The notes under the pieces are model-generated. The model searched no databases. It was not told the origin of the DNA and worked only from the letters and a program-made list of their open reading frames with translations. DNA of 64,000 nt from Paragyromitra xinjiangensis (lineage: Eukaryota > Ascomycota > Pezizomycetes > Pezizales > Discinaceae). A program made the position numbers and the translations under genes. The DNA lies in assembly GCA_038503065.1 (NCBI GenBank), contig JBCAMK010000003.1:1426001-1490000 (forward strand), read 5' to 3'. Positions 10,442-22,440 of this stretch are shown here, one piece after another. The number at the start of each line of letters is the position of its first letter. The first letter of the stretch is position 1.

Positions 10442-13400
10442 ATGATGCCTCCTTCGTCAAAACGAGTCACGCCACTGCGTACGCTAATCAAGTCGAAAGA
10501 CGAAGAGGCGGAACACAATAAGGAGAACTCAACAGAGACGGAGGAAGACGAAAACCAAAATCATCACCATTCTTTCTCTAAAGCGGGCATCGTATCTGCC
10601 ATCCGTAAAACGATAGCAAAATACACCATCAGTCGTCCTCATTCCCCTGTGTCTTCACGTCCTACTGTGGGTAAACTACCTCCCAAAAAACATTATCATT
10701 GATCTAATTTCTATATACAACAGACACCTGGACCCACGAGTCGCCCACAAACAGAAGATTTAGATGATGACGAAGACGAAGAACCTGAACCAACAATACC
10801 CGGGAAGGGCCAGGGCCAGGGCCAGACAGAACAACCTGAACCTGAACCCGAACCTCAGAGAGAAGCCGTGAAAGAAACCCCAAAAGATACCAATAAAAAT
10901 CACATCTCCTTCGAGATCCCTCCCCCTCCCCCAGAGGTTCTATCACCACATGACCTATATGCCCTGTTTTCAGGCGCCCCAGTCTTTTCTGTGCTACAAA
11001 AAGACAACGAAACTCCGGAACCAAGAGTTTTCTTTCCGTTTGATGACGATGAAGACGAAGAGTTGGAAGAGTTATCAGACTGCCCGCCCATCGCACACCC
11101 AGCATTCTCAATGTGCACCTCAAGAGCCCATAGGCCCTCAAATCCTGACACCAGGGGACGTAGAGGCAATGATGATTACGGGCTAGAGGAACGTGGAGGA
11201 TTAGTGGAGGAAGAACCAAGTATGTTGAGTTTTATGGGACTAGAGCCTGGGAGCTGCGGGTGGGAATACTTTATGATGTACCCTGTAGGGGACATGGAAA
11301 ATCTAGAGGAGCAGGATGATGAAGACCAAGATGTGATCGATGAAGGAGGAAGGGAAAGAGGAAGGAGGGGGAGTATGGGAAATGGGAAAGGTGGAATCCG
11401 AAGCGTTGAAACCGATTACATCGTTGAGAGACTGAAGGAGCTGGGGGAAATCTGGACTGAACGAAAGCGGAGAGGGAGTGAAAGCAGCAATATCGTAATC
11501 AATGATCTCGATAACGCGGGAAAGCCGAAAGGAGTTTTGGGACACTACTCTTCGCTGGAACTTTACACCCAACTATTCACGAGACTACTTTACCCACCTA
11601 CACGAATCACAACGGAAGACTTTTACGATCCGTACAGCCTTAAGGTACAGATTGTTGCACTAATACAAACGCTTTCCTTGAAGAAATTCTGGCTCAACTT
11701 CAAAGATGTCCAGTGGCGGATTCGGCTCGGCCAAATCTTATGGGGAAGTAAACCTGACGACAGAAGCGATGCCGATGATGATGACGATGAGGATGAAATG
11801 GAAGACAATACTTCAGGAAGTGAGGCGGAGAAAGTCTGGCTGCTACTCCAGATCCTTCTTGCTTCAGAATTAGCAGTAAGGCTAGATGCATTCTTCAACG
11901 ATGATACTACCGAAACTACAACTAGCAACGGACCCATGGAATCGAAAGAAGAGACATGCAAAAGATTTAAAAGGATCGGCACCAAAAAGGTCGAGTGGGA
12001 TATACTTCTTGCAAGGAGATGGCTAGATAATGTCCGAATCATAGATGATGAACCTCAAACAGAGAAAAGTGCAACCCACCTCACTCCACCAGCCCCGGAA
12101 AGGAGAGGTTGGTTCTCATCGCGGTCCGCACCCCCTTCGCCACCACCAGAAACGAACGAAGATGGCGACAATGGGGAAGAGGGGAAGTCCTATGAAGCCT
12201 TGATATATCCTCGAAATTTAACAAGCCAATTCGCGGGATTGATGTACTTCGCAAGGTGTCTCCAATGGCCACAGATAGATACCTTGTCACAGCACCTCCA
12301 GGAAAAAATACGTTCCCCTTCAACCTTCTCAACACCGACACATTCCGTCAACAGCACCCCACTAGCGACACCACTCTCCATGATGTCTTCTGCGAACAGT
12401 TACTTTCAAGCTATGGCACGCCCTAAAAGAATACAAGAGCTTTCTTCTGCTGCCCCGTCCGTGACCGGCAATGGACCGACGAGGTCTTCAGCCTTAGTGA
12501 AGACGATGGGGTCAGGTGGATGGATGTCGAGAACCTACTTTTCAGGGCTGATCCTACCTGGCGAAGGCTTACCACATTTCTTGATCTCCACGCTGCTGGA
12601 GAATGACGTGGGCGCTGTGGATAGCTTGGGGTACAACGCGAACCTCTACAGTGGTTTCAGGTATGAAGGCTCAACTTGGTGGAGTAGCTACTGTATTGTC
12701 GGAAAGGTTCTTGCAGGTTATGACGGATCACGGGAAGTTGGAGGATGGATTGGGCCATGTCTGGGAAGTAAAACTCCCACGGAGAACGGGATGGTCTTTA
12801 TGGATGCTCCGGACGGATGGGTAGATGTTTGCACGATCCAACAGGATGAAGAGGAGGCTAGGGCGCTAAACCCACACCGGGTGAAAGAGGATTCCAATCC
12901 ACTTGGAACGAAGTATAGGGATACTGAGGGTATCTTGTCAAGCGATCTATCGATGCCGAAGGACGACGTGATTTCTGACAAGCAAGTCACGGTCGAAAGA
13001 TTAGTCCTTGTCGATCCTCAAGTAGACGATCTAGACCTCGTAGCTGACGACTTTAAAAAGTACGAAGCTGAGCTGCACTTTCGGATTGGCGATAAAAACT
13101 TCCTCGCGGTGAGGTTGAAACACGACGTCTTCTTCATCACATCTTTCCCATGTCTTGAGCCACATTCCAGCATCAATAACCTGGAGGCCGGCCCCGAGGA
13201 ACGGAAGAAGAGCGGACATCCACTACATAAGGAATTCCATTACGATACAGTACCAATTGAATCGATTTTCCAAGGGGCTGAGAGACAGGAAAGAGATCAT
13301 ATTCTTGTCATTGAGGCGAGCGGCAAACAAAAAGACAGAGAAGTGCTTGCAAGAGCCTGGTGTGCAGAGAAGGGCGTCCATGCAATTATTGGTGCGAGGG

Positions 13401-13474
13401 GGAGGACATGCCTTGGATGCTGTGTCAGGGAGGCGAGGGCGTTGGGTGTTGGCTTTGTTATCCGTATCGAATAA
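10442..13474 (+). CDS. Large conserved fungal protein of unknown function
   Basis: Exons 10442-10666 and 10724-13474 (57-nt intron, donor GTGGGT, acceptor ACAG) give about 991 residues. The first 350 residues are low complexity: Glu/Asp runs, alternating Pro-Glu and Gly-Gln, and a poly-Pro stretch. The middle has an ordered block, YTQLFTRLLYPP through VEWR-like VQWRIRLGQILWG, followed by an acidic stretch. The C-terminal half has a second ordered block, GWMSRTYFSGLILPGEGLPH, then NANLYSGFRYEGSTWWSS and GGWIGPC, ending in a compact Cys-containing tail (RGRTCLGCCVREA). The Trp/Gly-rich blocks look like conserved folded regions, and I believe similar proteins are common in Pezizomycotina, but I know of no function. 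No signal peptide or membrane segment is seen. The frame is intact and ends just before a T-rich 3' flank. Confidence 0.8.
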
Positions 13475-14668
13475 TATCAGGAAGGCGAATGAGGATGATG
13501 GTTTTCTTTTTTCTTTTTTTTCTTTCTGTAGTTTCTCCCACAGTTTTTAACCCAATACCCTTCCTTTCTTAAGAGTTTTCGTGATGAAGATAGCATATGG
13601 TAGGAAAACATAATACTTTCTCTTTGTTTTTTTAGCGTTTTATCCTACTTGCTTGAGGACGGTTACGACTTATTATTATTATTATTTTCCCTACCAAAGG
13701 GCAGGTTTATAACTGTACGATTTCATTGAGGAAGGAAGACATACATGTAATGATGCACCACCCATAACCACCGTGGAATGGGAAGGCTTTCCTTTGTTTC
13801 TTTATTGTTCGAACCAGCGAGGAGGATATTTCGAGTGTCTTATGACCAACAAGAAAATATACACATGTAGCAACAGCCGCATATATCGGTCATCATCTAT
13901 ATACGTAAAACATAAGATTGAACAATACAGTTCACTCTCCCACAAGGGTTTGATTATAAGGATAGTCGTTGCAAGGGTACGTATCCGGGCCCCGGCACGA
14001 ATTATTTTGGGTGTACTGGGCCTTTCTTATAAGAATAAGGATATGGAATCGGAGCAGCTTCGTGTCCTTATAGAGCGATTATACTATATTTATTACAGGC
14101 TAGCACGGAAATATATTCTCATAATAAACAGAAAATACCCATTCTACAGATTCCCCAAAAAAGCCAATACGTTATTCTTCCTTCTATTGACAGTGGTTGC
14201 GATGACTACATGGTCACCTTCAATCACCGTAACATACCGGAAGGAAAAACTTGCCTCTTTCCTCTTATCCTTCAAACTCTTAGTATTTGATTCTAGAACC
14301 CAACCAAAAATTAAAGTGCTAGAAACACAAAGTTAGGTCCATTGATATTGATCAAGTGGATACTCTTGATCCCATTGAATGAAAACACACCATTCTAAAA
14401 TTCTCATACTTCCCATTAGATGCTCCCCCAAACACCTCATGCGCATGAAACCTAGAGCTAGGTCACATCGTTCTCTACAACCCCTAAAATACATACTGCT
14501 ACCACCGCATTTTCCGTTCGCAGAACATCATGATCAGCTCTCAAGTTTTCTACCCATCAAATATTTCCCTCCTCACTGCTCTTAAAGCTCCAAAATTTCA
14601 AATTCAACTCCCTACCCCTCTCCAATCTTCTCCCCTACTCACCACAAGACCCTAATCCCAAATTTGCA
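13475..14668. other. 3' flank and AT-rich spacer
   Basis: Starts with a T-rich tract (13501-13530) typical of fungal 3' ends and holds a short TTA/TAT repeat near 13672. An AT-rich open frame (13773-14336, GTG start) predicts a Tyr/Ile/Arg-rich peptide (IERLYYIYYRLARKY) without recognisable domain; it may be chance or a decayed element. The last 80 bases are CT-rich and lead into the short ORF at 14669. Confidence 0.4.
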
Positions 14669-14860
14669 ATGCCTGTCGAGCAGCCTAATGCTACAGAACC
14701 GAAGACGGTTACGGCGACTCCTGAACCAGCAGCCTCGCAAAGTAGCTCTCTACTACAGCTGTGTGCTGCAGCGGCAACCATCGGCTCGCTCGGGAGTGTG
14801 TCTAGCATAAATGTTGCTAATACTAATAATTCTAGCCCAAAAAGCCCTCCTCCCACTTAA
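14669..14860 (+). CDS. Possible 63-residue small protein
   Basis: An ATG-started frame preceded by a CT-rich leader encodes a Thr/Ala/Ser/Pro-rich peptide with a mildly hydrophobic centre (LLQLCAAAATIGSLG). There is no known family and no intron is evident. It might be a genuine small protein or the first exon of a transcript that is otherwise not visible. The CT-rich upstream tract is the main reason for listing it. Confidence 0.25.
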   Translation: MPVEQPNATEPKTVTATPEPAASQSSSLLQLCAAAATIGSLGSVSSINVANTNNSSPKSPPPT

Positions 14861-15567
14861 AGCAACGTTATCCACCCAGGCAGTTCCAATATATTGCTCC
14901 TTATACCAATAACTCAATCTATACTACAGCTGTTTATGGGTCTTATTTGGAGCGAGATCAATGCTCTAGACCACGAAGAGTGAGAGCTAAGTTTTATGCG
15001 CTCATGGGTCATGATCGCAGGTCCGAGTCACTTCTTGAAGGATGATGTCTTTATAGTTACTGTAAAATATATTCTAATGAAAAATTTCCACCACCCTCGC
15101 TCTCTCCTTTTATACAACTATCTAGAACCTTTTAAACCCCTACCTGCAACCACACTAATACCCGTTGGTGAATGTATTTCGGGTGATAATTCATGATTGA
15201 AACCATCCTAGGAACATTTAATCACAAATTATCACTCGCTATAATTATCACTTGGCCTATTATAATATTAGGCACGTAGGAAGGCAAGGAACAGATTAAT
15301 TACATGTGCTTATTCTCTAAGATTTGGCAACATGCCCTATCTATATACCGGCGCAACAGCCCCGAAAGCCCGTGTACGTATTCTCGGGTGCCTACGCCTC
15401 TTCCTTATTTCCACCTCCGAAGCCACGCCTAGACTAGGAAGTTTTCTAAAAACAGTCTACTCCCATGGACTGAATTCCCCTGCTAAGTTTGAATTGAAAC
15501 CACTCCTTGAAGATCCTCACAATACTAATACTCAAAATGCATATCTGCACCGATAAAGTCACCATAT
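14861..15567. other. Spacer between a small ORF and the Shb17-like gene
   Basis: About 0.7 kb that is also the 3' flank of the minus-strand Shb17-like gene. A plus-strand ATG frame at 15332-15556 (74 codons, MPYLYTGATAPKAR...) is open but has no recognisable features. Nothing else is seen. Confidence 0.4.
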
Positions 15568-16585
15568 TCAAGAGGAGGGACCCCCAGCATGGGCATTTTT
15601 TGTTCCCGCTTCCACTACATTCACAACAAATGAGCCCCCCAAAAGTATAGCCGGCTCCTTGATAGAATGGTGCTCATAACTTGAAGCCGGTCAGTCACGG
15701 TGACCTTCATAGAAATATGAGAGTAAACCATACCTCAATGTACCCACTCCTCCCGCCTCCAAGATCAAAGACAAAGGCTCTTCCAACCTCTTCCCAACCC
15801 ACCTCATTGCAAACGCTCTCAAAAGGTGTCCATGTGCAACGCAAAGCACGTCACCAGAATCCTTTCCGCTGTCCATCGCGGGTGCATGCCACTCCCTGCG
15901 GATCTTCTCAATGATCCTATCACACCGCTCTTCAACTTCCTTCGGCGATTCTCCGCCCTCACAGCCATCGCGCCAAATATCCCAGCCCCTTTCCTTATCC
16001 AACCCTCTGGACCGACGCAACTCTCGGATCTCGGCAGATTTAAGGCCTTCGTAATCACCATAATCCCACTCGGCTAAGTCTTCCGTGATATCAACTTTGG
16101 CCTGGCAGACTGCATCGGGAGACTCTAGACCAAGGCCTAGAAGCTCCAGTGTTCGACGGGCGCGAGCACGAGGAGAAATATAACTAGTTTCTCCCTTCTG
16201 TTTAGCCTTCCCCAATGGGGTTTTCCAAGTCACTGCACTCCAATTGAAGCGGAGTTCCGAGTCAATAATCATAGGAGATTCCGGGGCTTACACGTGAGCT
16301 AGTTTAGTTCGACAAATTAACCTATCCTCACCAACCAAAGCCTTCCCCGTCGCGCGGATCCGCTTTTCGCCATTCTCGGTAAGTGGAAGCTCGGTTGTAC
16401 CCGTATGACGACCATTCAAAGACCTATATTGCAGGATTCTAACATCAAAAAACATGTTATCTAGTACTCGACAGTTACTAACCATTCGGTTTCGCCTGTA
16501 AATAATCAGCTACCTAGCTTGGAAAGTAGAAGTAGGTCTAATTGAACCAACCATGCCGAATTATAAAAACTCTTGGGGTAGTCAT
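15568..16585 (-). CDS. Shb17-like sedoheptulose-1,7-bisphosphatase (histidine phosphatase), five exons
   Basis: Histidine-phosphatase (phosphoglycerate-mutase fold) enzyme, most like yeast Shb17, which removes the 1-phosphate of sedoheptulose 1,7-bisphosphate in riboneogenesis in the cytosol. Exons on the minus strand are 16585-16552, 16495-16483 (13 nt), 16423-16292, 16183-15734 and 15679-15568; introns are 56, 59, 108 and 54 nt, all GT-AG, and the product is 246 residues. The RHGETEW motif (Arg10, phospho-accepting His11) is assembled across the first three exons. Next come NGRHTGTTELPLT, SPRARARRT, EDLAEWDYGDYEG, RSRGLDKERGWDIWRDG (close to Shb17) and the second catalytic CVAHGHLLR (His177). 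The last exon supplies YEHHSIKEPAILLGG. The enzyme appears intact. It is divergent from the 85-residue protein gene and may share its promoter. Confidence 0.9.
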
Positions 16586-16870
16586 TTTCTTTGGTTTTCC
16601 CTCCTCGTTTTGATACCAACTGCCTGAATTTCTTTGAAGCCAGAGAAAGATTGTTGAAATACACTAAGACAAGATTTATAGCTCTTCGATTCAAAAAGTT
16701 CAACAAAAGAAACTAGGAAAACACACCCTTATAAGGTGTTCCAAAGTGATAAACAATCCCCGCTTCAGTTTCCACGCTTGTTTCTGATCCCTGTTATGCA
16801 TCCGAGCTTACCCGGCATACAGCGTCCTCTAACGCCAAAGCATCCTTCCTGAGACACAACCACAACTACT
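16586..16870. promoter_or_regulatory. Divergent promoter region
   Basis: A 285-base gap separates the start codons of the Shb17-like gene (minus) and the 85-residue protein gene (plus), so both promoters must lie here or overlap. The minus-side leader just upstream of 16585 is rich in C and A when read on the coding strand. No specific factor site can be assigned. Confidence 0.5.
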
Positions 16871-17219
16871 ATGACCACCCCACTCCTCAAGCGCAGAACA
16901 GTGATTCTGACAGCCGCGACGGTCGCCATCACCGCCGTAGGTGCGTATACTGGGGCGCAATTAAAGATAGACGCAGAGACAAAGGCAGGAGTCAGCAAGC
17001 GACGCGAGGAAGGGCTAGACACAAGGATCGAAAGGTAGATAAATCACAGACATCTAAACTTCGTTGAATAGGCTTGGACTCCTAGGAAGCAATTGCCTTT
17101 ATAATTGCTGATAAATGGTTTATAGACTAAAGCAATACCGAGACGATCTGAAAAGGAAGAAAATAGAAATGGAGGCGAAGATTCTAGGCCTACATGAGAA
17201 GAAAGACCATCGATCGTAG
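16871..17219 (+). CDS. Small single-pass membrane protein, two exons
   Basis: Exons 16871-17034 and 17126-17219 are joined by a 91-nt intron (GTAGAT...TATAG) and encode 85 residues. The N-terminus is short and basic (MTTPLLKRR), followed by a hydrophobic Ala/Val/Thr segment (VILTAATVAITAVGAYTGA, about residues 11-29). A highly charged, probably coiled-coil C-terminal half follows (RIERLKQYRDDLKRKK), ending in HRS. The layout resembles small fungal proteins of the mitochondrial inner membrane, but I cannot name a family. The second exon is purine-rich in first codon positions and continues exactly in frame, which supports the splice. It faces away from the Shb17-like gene across a 285-base promoter. 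Confidence 0.7.
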
Positions 17220-18337
17220 TTTAGCCAGAAGGAGAAGGAAACGCAATCATATTCTTGAGTTATCAAAGTTGACAGCCGCTCTGACCAAGGTAGTCAGCAA
17301 GTATCTATGAGTAGAATTGCTATGGCTACATCTGTGCCAACTCACTCTGGCCTGAAAAGCTCGGTCAAATCCATTAGCTCTAGCGCCGCCCCTACGCCAA
17401 AGACATCCTGTTTTGAGCAAAAATCCATCCGAGAAATTGATATGCAACAGAATAGTGACCAACGTATATTTTACATCGCTCTACTCAATAGTCACATCAG
17501 CTAGCCCACGACACATCAACGAATCATGTACTTTGTGGAAAGCATTCACTCAAAAGATTTCACGACAAGATTTTGCTACTGCAATAGCTCTAGGCCAACC
17601 GTGTTTCGGGGCTACACGTATTGCTTGGTGACGAAAGAAACAGGTGTATTTTCTTACGACAATACCTCCTCCAGCAAAGCATAGGTCTTATCAACCGCAA
17701 ATCTCTACGGTAATCAATAGTTAAGCTATCCCAGATACCCACTGATCTACGTTGATCTACATCATTCACAAACTGATGTACTAGCTCCATAACATAGAAC
17801 AGCTGTTTACGCCTCTAGTAGGTCAATTTGATGGTCAGATGGCTGAAGCCGTACAAGCCTCCCGATCCATACTAATTCTTCGGTCAGATGAATAGATTCT
17901 CTAGCTAAGGAAAAATTTGCAATGGCAAACCTATAAATATCTCAATTACTACCCCTTTGATACTCGAGTGATCTTATATGATTAAAGAAGCAGTACCAGG
18001 CGAGAGATCCCAGTACGTTAACATTACAAACACTACTCTATTGACAAAAAGACTTGAGTGACGCGTAGTGCCAACATTTGTCGTTTCGGATAAACTTCCT
18101 GGGATGCTAAAGACAAAGGCTTACGCGGCCTTGTTTACTTTTGTCTTATCTCGTTACACTTTTGAGAAACAACTTGATAGCTTCCATAAGGCCTAAAATG
18201 GCTGCTCCGCCCTTGGCTGATCACTATAGGGCCTTATTTATTGGCCGCTTGGCAGAAGATCATTGAAAATCACTCGTTCTAGTCTCCATTTATCGATTGT
18301 GGCTCTGGTGTTGGGTTGTCCCGTCCAAATCGGATAA
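17220..18337. other. Spacer with short open frames only
   Basis: About 1.1 kb. A frame at 17307-17504 (MSRIAMATSVPTHSGLKSS..., rich in Ser) begins with ATG and could be a small ORF, but has no domain and no supporting leader. No gene is called. Confidence 0.4.
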
Positions 18338-18746
18338 CCGGCCGCTGTCAGATTGCGCAACCCAGTCTTGGCAGGATATGAACCATCCCACACATGTAGT
18401 TTTAGGCAAACCACCCTTAACCCTCCAACTAAATGTATGCAAGCCAGCCTGGAAACCAAAGTCGCAACGAAGATGGCAGTGCATATACGAGAGCAGATTG
18501 AAGACCAAATTGTGGCTGAGCTGTGAGAGGGTGCCAAGCACAAATTTCTCAATCGACAGCAATGCGATGTTTCGCACAACACGGAGCTGGGCACACACAT
18601 GTAAGTAGGCCAAACAGAGGAAGGCCTTCACTTTAACTAGCGCTCGTACTACCAATACCGAAATAACTCTCTCAATCGTCATCAGTCGCGATTGTAAAGC
18701 ACTCTCAACTTCAAATATACTAATCAGCAATCCCCAGAACCCATAG
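18338..18746 (+). pseudogene. Decayed or fragmentary spliced gene, unknown family
   Basis: The frame from 18338 (after TAA at 18335) reads like protein: NPVLAGYEPSHTCSFRQ, then MQASLETKVATKMAVHIREQ and IEDQIVAEL. First codon positions are strongly purine-rich. A single TGA (18524-18526) interrupts. The same frame then continues (EGAKHKFLNRQQCDVSHNTELGTH) to a good donor at 18601 (GTAAGT). A 40-nt intron ending CTAG at 18640 leads to a matching-phase exon (IARTTNTEITLSIVISRDC) that stops at 18744. No start codon or upstream exon was found; the first ATG is at 18437. I do not recognise the family. It could be a real gene with a missed exon, a pseudogene carrying a nonsense change, or coincidence. 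A 147-codon antisense frame (18290-18730, minus) is probably its shadow. Confidence 0.35.
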
Positions 18747-21700
18747 CCAGTAAAGGATGGAGCAACGAGTTTTCTTCCTTTCTTATTCTGCTCATAGATT
18801 ATTTACCCTATTTCCATTCGTCTCCCAGTGAGGGTTTTAGCTATGACATAATAATCCAAATATCTTTTGAGGAGCGAAAAACCAGAGGGCTATGAAGAGT
18901 GTAAGCTGACCATTCCCAGGTTTGTCTAAAATCCAGAGGAATATGGTCATCGCCAGTACCATCTATAGTTCTAAACCCTAACCAGGAGAAAATGAATACA
19001 CCGGGTATGTTCGTATCAGGGTAACCTGCTATCACGGAATCAACTGCAATGATGTCAATAATGAGCAACAAGATCGATGCCTATCGGATCGAGATCCACG
19101 AAGCCGAACGGATATAAGGTATAATTGTGCCCTAGGCTTGAGCACACGTAGTACAGGTGTGCCGGAACTATAAAGAGCCGGGTGTTCCTCCACCAGGGCC
19201 GGTTACTAAAGCCTGTCATTTTTGCGTCCGGGCCTATGCAAGTCGACCGTTTCTCTCCATCTACAAACCTTGGGGACTTGTGATGGTGTAAGTAGTGGTA
19301 CACGAGATAAGCGGGGTAGACTAACATGAAAGGAGCTATTTGCGGTGAGGATAGGAAACTGAAGCTAGTCGTTAGGGCAGAAGCACCACACGAGACTCGT
19401 GCAAAAAGAGAATGAGTGAGCGAGAGACAATATAAAAAGTAAGCAAATCTTCTCCCCCAAGATCCAACCCATACAGAAGATGAAGTGGGGAACATCACAA
19501 ATCCTCAGGATCTCACGATACCTTGACCTATCAGAAAGCAGAAGTATCAACTTGGTAATCTTATTTAGGGCAATGTTCGGAACACTTCCCAGTAGCCTAC
19601 CTGACGCGATTGTGACTCTCTTTTTCCCTTGCCACTATAATCAACAGCTCACGCATCGGATCCGTATTCCCAATCCTATGCATCGCGTCCATCAAAAGCA
19701 AACAAACGCGAGCTCATGTGGAGTAACTAAAGTACCATGCAGGCTCGCAAAACAGCCCAGCCCGTCTATTTGCTGACACGAAGTGTAAATGGGTGGGTTA
19801 TCGTAGCCGTAAAAAAAAATCCTGCGGCTGAGAGAAATGAGAGAGGAAGGCGAAATGAAGTTTGGTTGAACTGTGACGCATACCAATGGTGTTGGGCCAG
19901 GGGTGCTGGTCGTATCGATACGGAGGAGTCACGGGGAGATAACTAGCTACCTATGCAGCGCAGGGAAGCGGTAACATGCGTAAGCCCGAAGAGGGAAGCT
20001 TAGAGGTTGGGGGCTAGGTTCCAGATGAGAATGAAGGAAGTTGGAAGTGGAATAGAATTGCGGCTAGATTTGTCGTACTTATGTTGGCGGCGACAATGGC
20101 AACCGTGGTACTGATCGTTATCCGCTACGCCCATTTTGTACTCTGTGCCAATACTTAGAGCTTGGTATCAAAAATCAAATCGGGAGCCTTGTCAACGAGC
20201 CTTACAAGCCTTACCCACTTGATGATCCAAAAAACATGGTCCTTAAAACACCTGTTAGACTCATAGCTTCAAATGCAGAAAACCTTTCCGACTCCTCCAC
20301 GTCACTTACTAACCGAGCGAACCGGAGAAATTTGGAAAAACCAAAAAGAAAGAAAAAAAAAAAGGAGGCATTCAATATAATTAGATACAGATGGAGGAGA
20401 TCGTACATGCGCAATCAAGCACTAGGCAGTCATGGAGTCCGGCAAGGCGCAAGATTCATCAATTTTTCCCTTTCTTCCCGTGAGAGAACTCCGGGACGGA
20501 CACAGAGGAAACAGGTTGTTCGAATCTCCTGCAAGTCTCTTCTGTTTTGCCTTACGCCGGTGCGCATCGTCGTTTTCGGTCGTCTAGCAGCATGTTGTTC
20601 ACGTGGATCGGAGGAATTCGCGACAAAACCCGGGATGTCTCGGAGAACAGCAACAGACTCCAGGAGTCATCATCTCCGCAAGGCCGCCCACATCAACCCA
20701 TGGTATAGCGAATGTTATTCATCAAAAGTGGTGATACTTAATATCCTGAGCGGGCAGCCGGCTGGGAGCCTAAAACTGGAATCCTCAGGTACAGCCTTGT
20801 CTACCATGGTATGTACAGACGGCAGGTATGTGGCCAGTCCTCACGCTATGTTTTAGTACTAATGGTGACAGATGATGATACAGATATGAGATGAGGAGTA
20901 ATGCCCCTCAATGATCACCAGCTCCTCGTTTGCGACCGCGTGGCTTTTCATCCTCTTTGAGTGTAACCAAAATAAAGCATGGTTAACCAATATCAAGCTG
21001 AAAAGAGAGAACAAGGTATTCAACTTACCCAACAGGGCAAGTCCAATTCCTTTTTGTCTTATCTTCTCCCTCTTTTCGCGTTGGTAGCGATAGATGAACA
21101 TATTTTAGAAATTGTGGCGAAACAAAACAAGTCGCAGCGAGGAAAAGTTTTTTTGGCTCTTTGTTTGGGCGAAACTTCGAAAAATATCGCAAGGCCAACG
21201 AGGCGTTTGCATGTTTCCAGGCAAGCGATCCTACCGGCCGGCGATGTGGGCGATGTGAGGTGAATACCGCAAGCCATAATGGATCTAAGCCACGGATCAA
21301 GACCGAGGCTTTTTCTAAAATTTTCATAATTACCTAGTTAAGACAGTACGTACTTATTTTCGAATTGGGGCAGGAGGGGATGTAGAGCACGACGAACCTT
21401 AGGGCTGTGAAGGGGTGTTTACATCACAAAGTTTCTAAGCCACGAAAAGAGGACGTTTCTGTGTCTTTACCCACAGGCACTGCTGCAGATCTACTGAGCG
21501 ACGATGCGCCACAGGAAAAAGTGGCAACGAACAGCACTATGACGTTGCCCAAGGAGTATTAGCCTCTCTATTGGGTATGAGTCAACGATTCAGATTGCGC
21601 TTATTGGGCAGAGAGAGTCATCGACGTGTTTAGGTCTAGGTGTATCTTCGGTTAGTCAGTCATATCCTGATTGGATGCAGACCCGTAACACGTTTCACAA

Positions 21701-22440
21701 GAGCAACCCACCGAGCAGGGCCCACACAGACAAACAACCAAGTGGAACGGAAATCAATGACTATTGAGGCTCTTTCTGGTAGATTAAACTTAGAGCGATA
21801 CTACAAGATTTCAGGTAGGGGCTAGTACTTTGTGTTTTGCTGATATTATTGCATGTAAACAATAACGAGATAGGGAAATGACAAGGAAAGTCAGAATAGA
21901 GGCTCGGGGACTGGCATCCGAAAGCGGCTAGATGGGCGGGAACGCTGGTTGACGCAACACACACACACACGCGCACCACAGACACAGCCCATTTTTCACC
22001 TTCTCTTCCCGGGCCAGGTTCATTGGGAAGGGAAACAGCTTTTCTTCGTATGAAAAAGAGTCATCCAGAAGAGTGGAGGGATGGAGGTCAGGGATATGAT
22101 TGGCTCTATATCTTTGCATTATTCTGTGTTACGGATCGCTGATTTGATGACAAGGGTGCTGGGACGACTGCTCTGTGCTGCCAGCCCCAACCTGCGAGAC
22201 CGACCGACCGGCAAAGTCCAGACAGCAAATGGCAAATGTGCAGCACGCAGGAGAGGGAGTGTGAATGATATGACGGGGAGTACATTAGAGACCAAAGCGG
22301 CATTTGATGCCCAACGCCTGGAACACGAATTCGAGGTGAAATAAACGTTATTGTTTCCGTAGAGCGGATATGAAGGAGATAATGCTCGACGAAATTCCTG
22401 GCGAGATGAAGCTGCAGCAGCGGTGAGGTGAGGATGTTAA
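18747..22440. other. Gene-poor interval
   Basis: About 3.7 kb with no supported gene. Open frames such as 19055-19498 (minus) and 20236-20856 (plus, 206 codons, with a poly-Lys stretch) have no domains, no intron logic and mixed composition, and are compatible with chance. A CA microsatellite lies near 21955-21970. No RNA gene or transposon ends are recognised. Confidence 0.4.
21955..21970. repeat. (CA)n microsatellite
   Basis: An uninterrupted CA/AC run that continues into GCGCAC. It lies in intergenic DNA. Confidence 0.85.

Noticed and set aside
13773..14336. 187-codon frame rich in Tyr, Ile and Arg
   Set aside because: Begins at GTG in AT-rich DNA and has no recognisable domain or leader; not called as a gene.
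18290..18730. 147-codon minus-strand frame
   Set aside because: The opposite strand has stronger coding periodicity and splice signals, so this is probably its antisense shadow.
20236..20856. 206-codon ATG frame with a poly-Lys run
   Set aside because: Mixed composition without domains; a frame of this length is within what chance could give in 64 kb over six frames.
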